Shown: positions 60,630 through 64,000 of the stretch, piece after piece
Numbering within the stretch: the first letter of the stretch is position 1
Layout: every line of letters starts with the position of its first letter
Position numbers and translations under genes: made by a program
Notes under the pieces: generated by a model
The model's database searches: none
The model's input: only the letters and a program-made list of their open reading frames with translations
What the model was told of the DNA's origin: nothing
From: Clavibacter sp.
GTDB taxonomy: Bacteria; Actinomycetota; Actinomycetes; Nanopelagicales; Nanopelagicaceae
Reading direction: 5' to 3'
Length of the DNA stretch: 64,000 nucleotides
Assembly (NCBI GenBank): GCA_003569145.1
Contig: BGOH01000001.1
Location: forward strand, 310,001-374,000

Positions 60630-61985
60630 TTAAGGCTTGAGTGGCTTAGCTGCCTTGATCTCTTCAAGGCGAGCCAGTGACTCAAGCCTTTCTGCTGCAT
60701 GATCAACAATGCGTTTTGGATAGCCATTCTTATATCCATCTTTAGACTCCCAAGGCTCATGAACCTCATCGCCCTGCAAATGAGAGAGCTCTGGGATGTA
60801 TTTTTTAATATAAATTCCTTCAGGATCAAATCTTCTTCCCTGCTCAATTGGATTAAAGACGCGGTAATAAGGCGAGGCATCAGTGCCGCATCCCGCGGTC
60901 CACTGCCAGCCATGTGAATTCGATGCCACATCATTGTCAATTAGGTATTTCATAAAGAAATTGGCGCCATGTTGCCACTCAATGTGAAGGTCTTTTACTA
61001 AAAATGAGGCAACTACCATTCGAGTTCGATTATGCATCCATCCTTCTTTAACTAATTGGCGCATGGCTGCATCAACAAATGGATAACCAGTTTTTCCGCT
61101 AGCCCAGGCTTCAAATGCCTTTCCAGGTTTTTCATAGCGCATTTTTTTGTATTTGGGATCGTAGTAATCGCGGCTAGTGTGAGGATTATTGTGAAGTACA
61201 TCGGCATAAAACTCTCGCCAAGCTATCTCTTTGCGATAAACCTCATGGCCTTTTGACTGACCAAGTGCGGCAAGAATAGTTCTAGGATGAATCTCTCCCC
61301 AACGAAGATGCGGACTTAACTTACTTGTTCCTTCAATGCCTGGAATATTTCGATTATCGCCATAATCTGTAGCAGAATCTTTTAAAAACTTCTTAAATCT
61401 TGTGAGCGCAGCTGCTTCTCCCGCTTCTTGTAAAACAATTCCTTCAGGGGCTTTCCAATTTGGAATATTCTGATCACTTTTCTTTGGTGTGACCCAATTA
61501 GGACTTTTAGGTGCTGCAGCTGGAGCGCGCCAACCATGAGCTAACCATGCTCGATAAAAAGGGGTATAAACCCGATAAGGCGTTCCATCACCTTTTAAAA
61601 CTCTTCCTGGAGCAACGGCGTATGAGGATCCAAGCTGTTCTAATTTGATCCCTGCACCTCTTAGCTCTTCATCTCTTGCATTCCCATATGGAGCAAAGGG
61701 AAAAGCTGAGTGAATTGACGTTGTTTCATATCGCTTCATTAAATTTGATAGGACTTCCACTGGATTTCCACTAATCACATGGAGAGCGCCTCCTAGAGAA
61801 TCATTTAAAGCCCTTAGTGAATTAGCAAGAAAAGCTCTGCGATGATCGCCAGCTCGCTCTGAGATTTCATCATCCAAAATAAATAGCGGCACAACTTCAT
61901 CTGCTTCATCAAGACAGGCTAGAAGCGCAGGATTATCTGCAAGTCTTAAGTCTCTTCGAAACCAGAAAATAGAGCGCTTACTCAT
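60630..61985 (-). CDS. Deoxyribodipyrimidine photolyase/cryptochrome family
   Basis: IFWFRRDLRLADNPALLAC, LSPHLRWGEIHPRTIL, AWREFYADVLHNNPH, DNDVASNSHGWQWTAGCGTDASPYYRVFNP. Confidence 0.96.
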   Translation of the reverse strand: MSKRSIFWFRRDLRLADNPALLACLDEADEVVPLFILDDEISERAGDHRRAFLANSLRALNDSLGGALHVISGNPVEVLSNLMKRYETTSIHSAFPFAPYGNARDEELRGAGIKLEQLGSSYAVAPGRVLKGDGTPYRVYTPFYRAWLAHGWRAPAAAPKSPNWVTPKKSDQNIPNWKAPEGIVLQEAGEAAALTRFKKFLKDSATDYGDNRNIPGIEGTSKLSPHLRWGEIHPRTILAALGQSKGHEVYRKEIAWREFYADVLHNNPHTSRDYYDPKYKKMRYEKPGKAFEAWASGKTGYPFVDAAMRQLVKEGWMHNRTRMVVASFLVKDLHIEWQHGANFFMKYLIDNDVASNSHGWQWTAGCGTDASPYYRVFNPIEQGRRFDPEGIYIKKYIPELSHLQGDEVHEPWESKDGYKNGYPKRIVDHAAERLESLARLEEIKAAKPLKP

Positions 61986-62031
61986 GGCGTGATTCAACCA
62001 CTACTTTTCATATTTAGCGCTGCGATCTTGA

Positions 62032-63837
62032 TTAAAAGAGGCGATAAATGCCAAGAGAGGCGCTGTCAGATTTATAAATCTGCCCCTTTAGTTCAGGGCC
62101 ATATAGGCGCTGCTTCACTTCGTCGATGCCTTCAATTTTGCACTTCTGAGCAGATCGGCTCACTACTACTAAAAGTTTTTCCCGCTTAGATTCTCTTTCA
62201 AAGGCCAGTAGGTCATCTTCAATCAATATCCAACGCAGCCCTCCTTGAGCTAAGGCGTGAGACTGGCGTCTAATTTTAATCAGCTTACTAACTTCGCTTA
62301 GAAATTCATGATCCCAGCTCTGTCTGCTCCAATCGATGGTTCTGCGCCCATCTTCTCCCCACTGTCCCTCTACACCTAATTCATCGCCTGCATAAATTGA
62401 GGGAACGCCAGGATAGGTAAGTAGAAGACCCATGCCAGCAATATGGCGCTTAGTATCTTTTCCAACAACATTTCTAAATCTTGCAGTGTCATGTGAATCA
62501 AGTAAGAGCATTGAGGAGACAAAATTTCTCCAAGGAATAGTTGAAGAAAACTCTTTCATTGCCGAAACCATCTCGCCAGCAGTAAAACGAGGAATTGATA
62601 CTGGGAGACCAAAGAAAGCTTTCTCAACCTCAGCTCTATGATTTAGCCATCCCCAGATAGGACGCATAAAGCCGTTGTAGTTCATAGTTCCATGCCAGCC
62701 AAATCCATCTAAATCACTGGGGAAATGGTCTGCATTTTCTGCAACTAACCAAGCTTGGCTATTGCTCTCCTGCAGCGCTTTCCTTACGCCAGCAATAACC
62801 TCGCCGTTGATGTCTTCTCCTTTGTAGCGACCAGTCATATTGCCAACATCTATTCGCCATCCGGAGAGGTTGTAGGGTTTCTTCAGCCATTTCTTAACTA
62901 TTGAATTCTTACCTTCATACATCAACTCGCGAAGTTTCTTTGAGTTGTAATTTAACTTGGGAAGAGAGGCAAGCCCCCACCACCCCTCATATCCATGCTT
63001 TACCGACTTATCCCAATAAAAAAACTCTCTTTCTTTAGCCTTCTTTGATTTCAACGATCGTTGCAACCAGCGGTGCTCTCTGCCGCAATGATTAGTGGTT
63101 AAATCCCCCATTAAATAAATTCCTGCACTCTTTGCCTTCTTTGCTAGACGTATTAGCGCAGCATCACCTCCAAGAAGCGGATCGACTTCATCGAAGGAAC
63201 TTGCGTCATATCTATGAGTTGAGCCAGCACGGAAAATCGGTGTGAAATAAATTCCATTAATTCCTAATTTTTTCAAATACTTCAGATGTTGAGACACTCC
63301 ATCGAGATCACCGCCAAAGAACTCCACTCCCGTACTCTTATCTCGTCCTTTAGGAAGCTGATCCCAAGGCCTTGAAATGAATTTTTCAGGCTTTAAGTGC
63401 TGATACTTTCCTGTTGTTGCAAATCTATCGGGAAAGATTTGATAGAAAACAGCACTTCGAATCCATTTTGGAAAAGCTGGTGTTGCTAGTAATTGAAAGT
63501 CATTTGCGCTAGTTACATCATGGCTCTGAAAGCCGCGAGCATTAAGCCAGGAGTATGTATCCCCATTTACTATTAAGAATCGATAAGGGGTTTTCAAATT
63601 CCTTATCTCAACCTTAACTTGCCACCACTGCTCACCCTTAATAATGCTTCGCTTCATTGGAAAGAAACGTGGTTCTCCATCATGATAAAGCCTTAATATT
63701 GCTTGCTCGATTGGGAAATTAGAACCTGCACGAAACTTAAAGGTGACTCTCTCCTGTAATGTGGGCGAGCTTGAGCTTAAGTAAAGTTCACTGCCATCAT
63801 GGTGTGGCAATATTGAAAGCGATTTCTCGAAGCTCAT
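62032..63837 (-). CDS. GH13 alpha-glycosidase (neopullulanase/cyclomaltodextrinase-like)
   Basis: AVFYQIFPDRF, GIYFTPIF, GWRIDVGNM, LVAENADHF, LLDSHDTARF; start set to MSFEKS. Confidence 0.93.
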   Translation of the reverse strand: MSFEKSLSILPHHDGSELYLSSSSPTLQERVTFKFRAGSNFPIEQAILRLYHDGEPRFFPMKRSIIKGEQWWQVKVEIRNLKTPYRFLIVNGDTYSWLNARGFQSHDVTSANDFQLLATPAFPKWIRSAVFYQIFPDRFATTGKYQHLKPEKFISRPWDQLPKGRDKSTGVEFFGGDLDGVSQHLKYLKKLGINGIYFTPIFRAGSTHRYDASSFDEVDPLLGGDAALIRLAKKAKSAGIYLMGDLTTNHCGREHRWLQRSLKSKKAKEREFFYWDKSVKHGYEGWWGLASLPKLNYNSKKLRELMYEGKNSIVKKWLKKPYNLSGWRIDVGNMTGRYKGEDINGEVIAGVRKALQESNSQAWLVAENADHFPSDLDGFGWHGTMNYNGFMRPIWGWLNHRAEVEKAFFGLPVSIPRFTAGEMVSAMKEFSSTIPWRNFVSSMLLLDSHDTARFRNVVGKDTKRHIAGMGLLLTYPGVPSIYAGDELGVEGQWGEDGRRTIDWSRQSWDHEFLSEVSKLIKIRRQSHALAQGGLRWILIEDDLLAFERESKREKLLVVVSRSAQKCKIEGIDEVKQRLYGPELKGQIYKSDSASLGIYRLF

Positions 63838-64000
63838 TTTTCCCTCCTTTCGAGTCAATAACATTTGCCTTTACTTCAATCGGGCCAGAGTATTCGTTAG
63901 GATCAATAAAGACATTAAAAGGTTGATTAAGGTCAACACCAAGAGTGCTCCATTTGCTATCACCTTTTGTTCTAATAAAGAACTCTGCTATTGCTAGATC
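63797..64000 (-). CDS. C-terminal end of an upstream CDS (partial), beta-rich, probably carbohydrate related
   Basis: Minus strand frame open to window edge: DLAIAEFFIRTKGDSKWSTLGVDLNQPFNVFIDPNEYSGPIEVKANVIDSKGGKNELREIAFNIATP*; overlaps GH13 start. Confidence 0.55.
   Translation of the reverse strand, partial: DLAIAEFFIRTKGDSKWSTLGVDLNQPFNVFIDPNEYSGPIEVKANVIDSKGGKNELREIAFNIATP

Overview
The 64 kb window is a dense, low-to-mid GC actinobacterial chromosome segment. Gene content and synteny (rsmA-ispE-tRNAGln-glmU-prs-rplY-pth-mfd-mazG-eno-ftsB-DUF501-ppx; glp/moeA-rimJ-glpR/sepX next to 5-FCL; metG-tatD; rsmI//pmt) fit a streamlined freshwater actinobacterium of the Nanopelagicales/acI type; that placement is inference, not a database result. 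About 58 protein-coding loci and three tRNAs (Leu-UAA, Gln-UUG, Arg-CCU, all minus strand) are supported. I found no rRNA, CRISPR array, IS element or intact prophage. The most notable observations are: (1) multidrug-exporter loci (two tandem MFS genes and a TetR-controlled MMPL gene) carry several small indels, while long housekeeping genes (mfd, ppc, typA, metG) are intact; (2) a Glp-RimJ-GlpR(SepX) cell-division module has a gephyrin/MoeA-like gene that is shortened, lacks catalytic motifs and is split by an ATGA junction; (3) a tRNA-Leu(UAA) has a short, class-I-like variable loop, and its anticodon is exactly the in-frame stop codon of the upstream uracil-DNA glycosylase gene; (4) a perfect 10-bp inverted repeat overlaps a consensus promoter in the tetR/mmpL intergenic region; (5) a two-gene phage-type cassette sits between housekeeping genes; and (6) a homospermidine synthase gene is present. 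No single feature is clearly a wholly new system. The Glp module and the tRNA/UDG overlap are the best leads.
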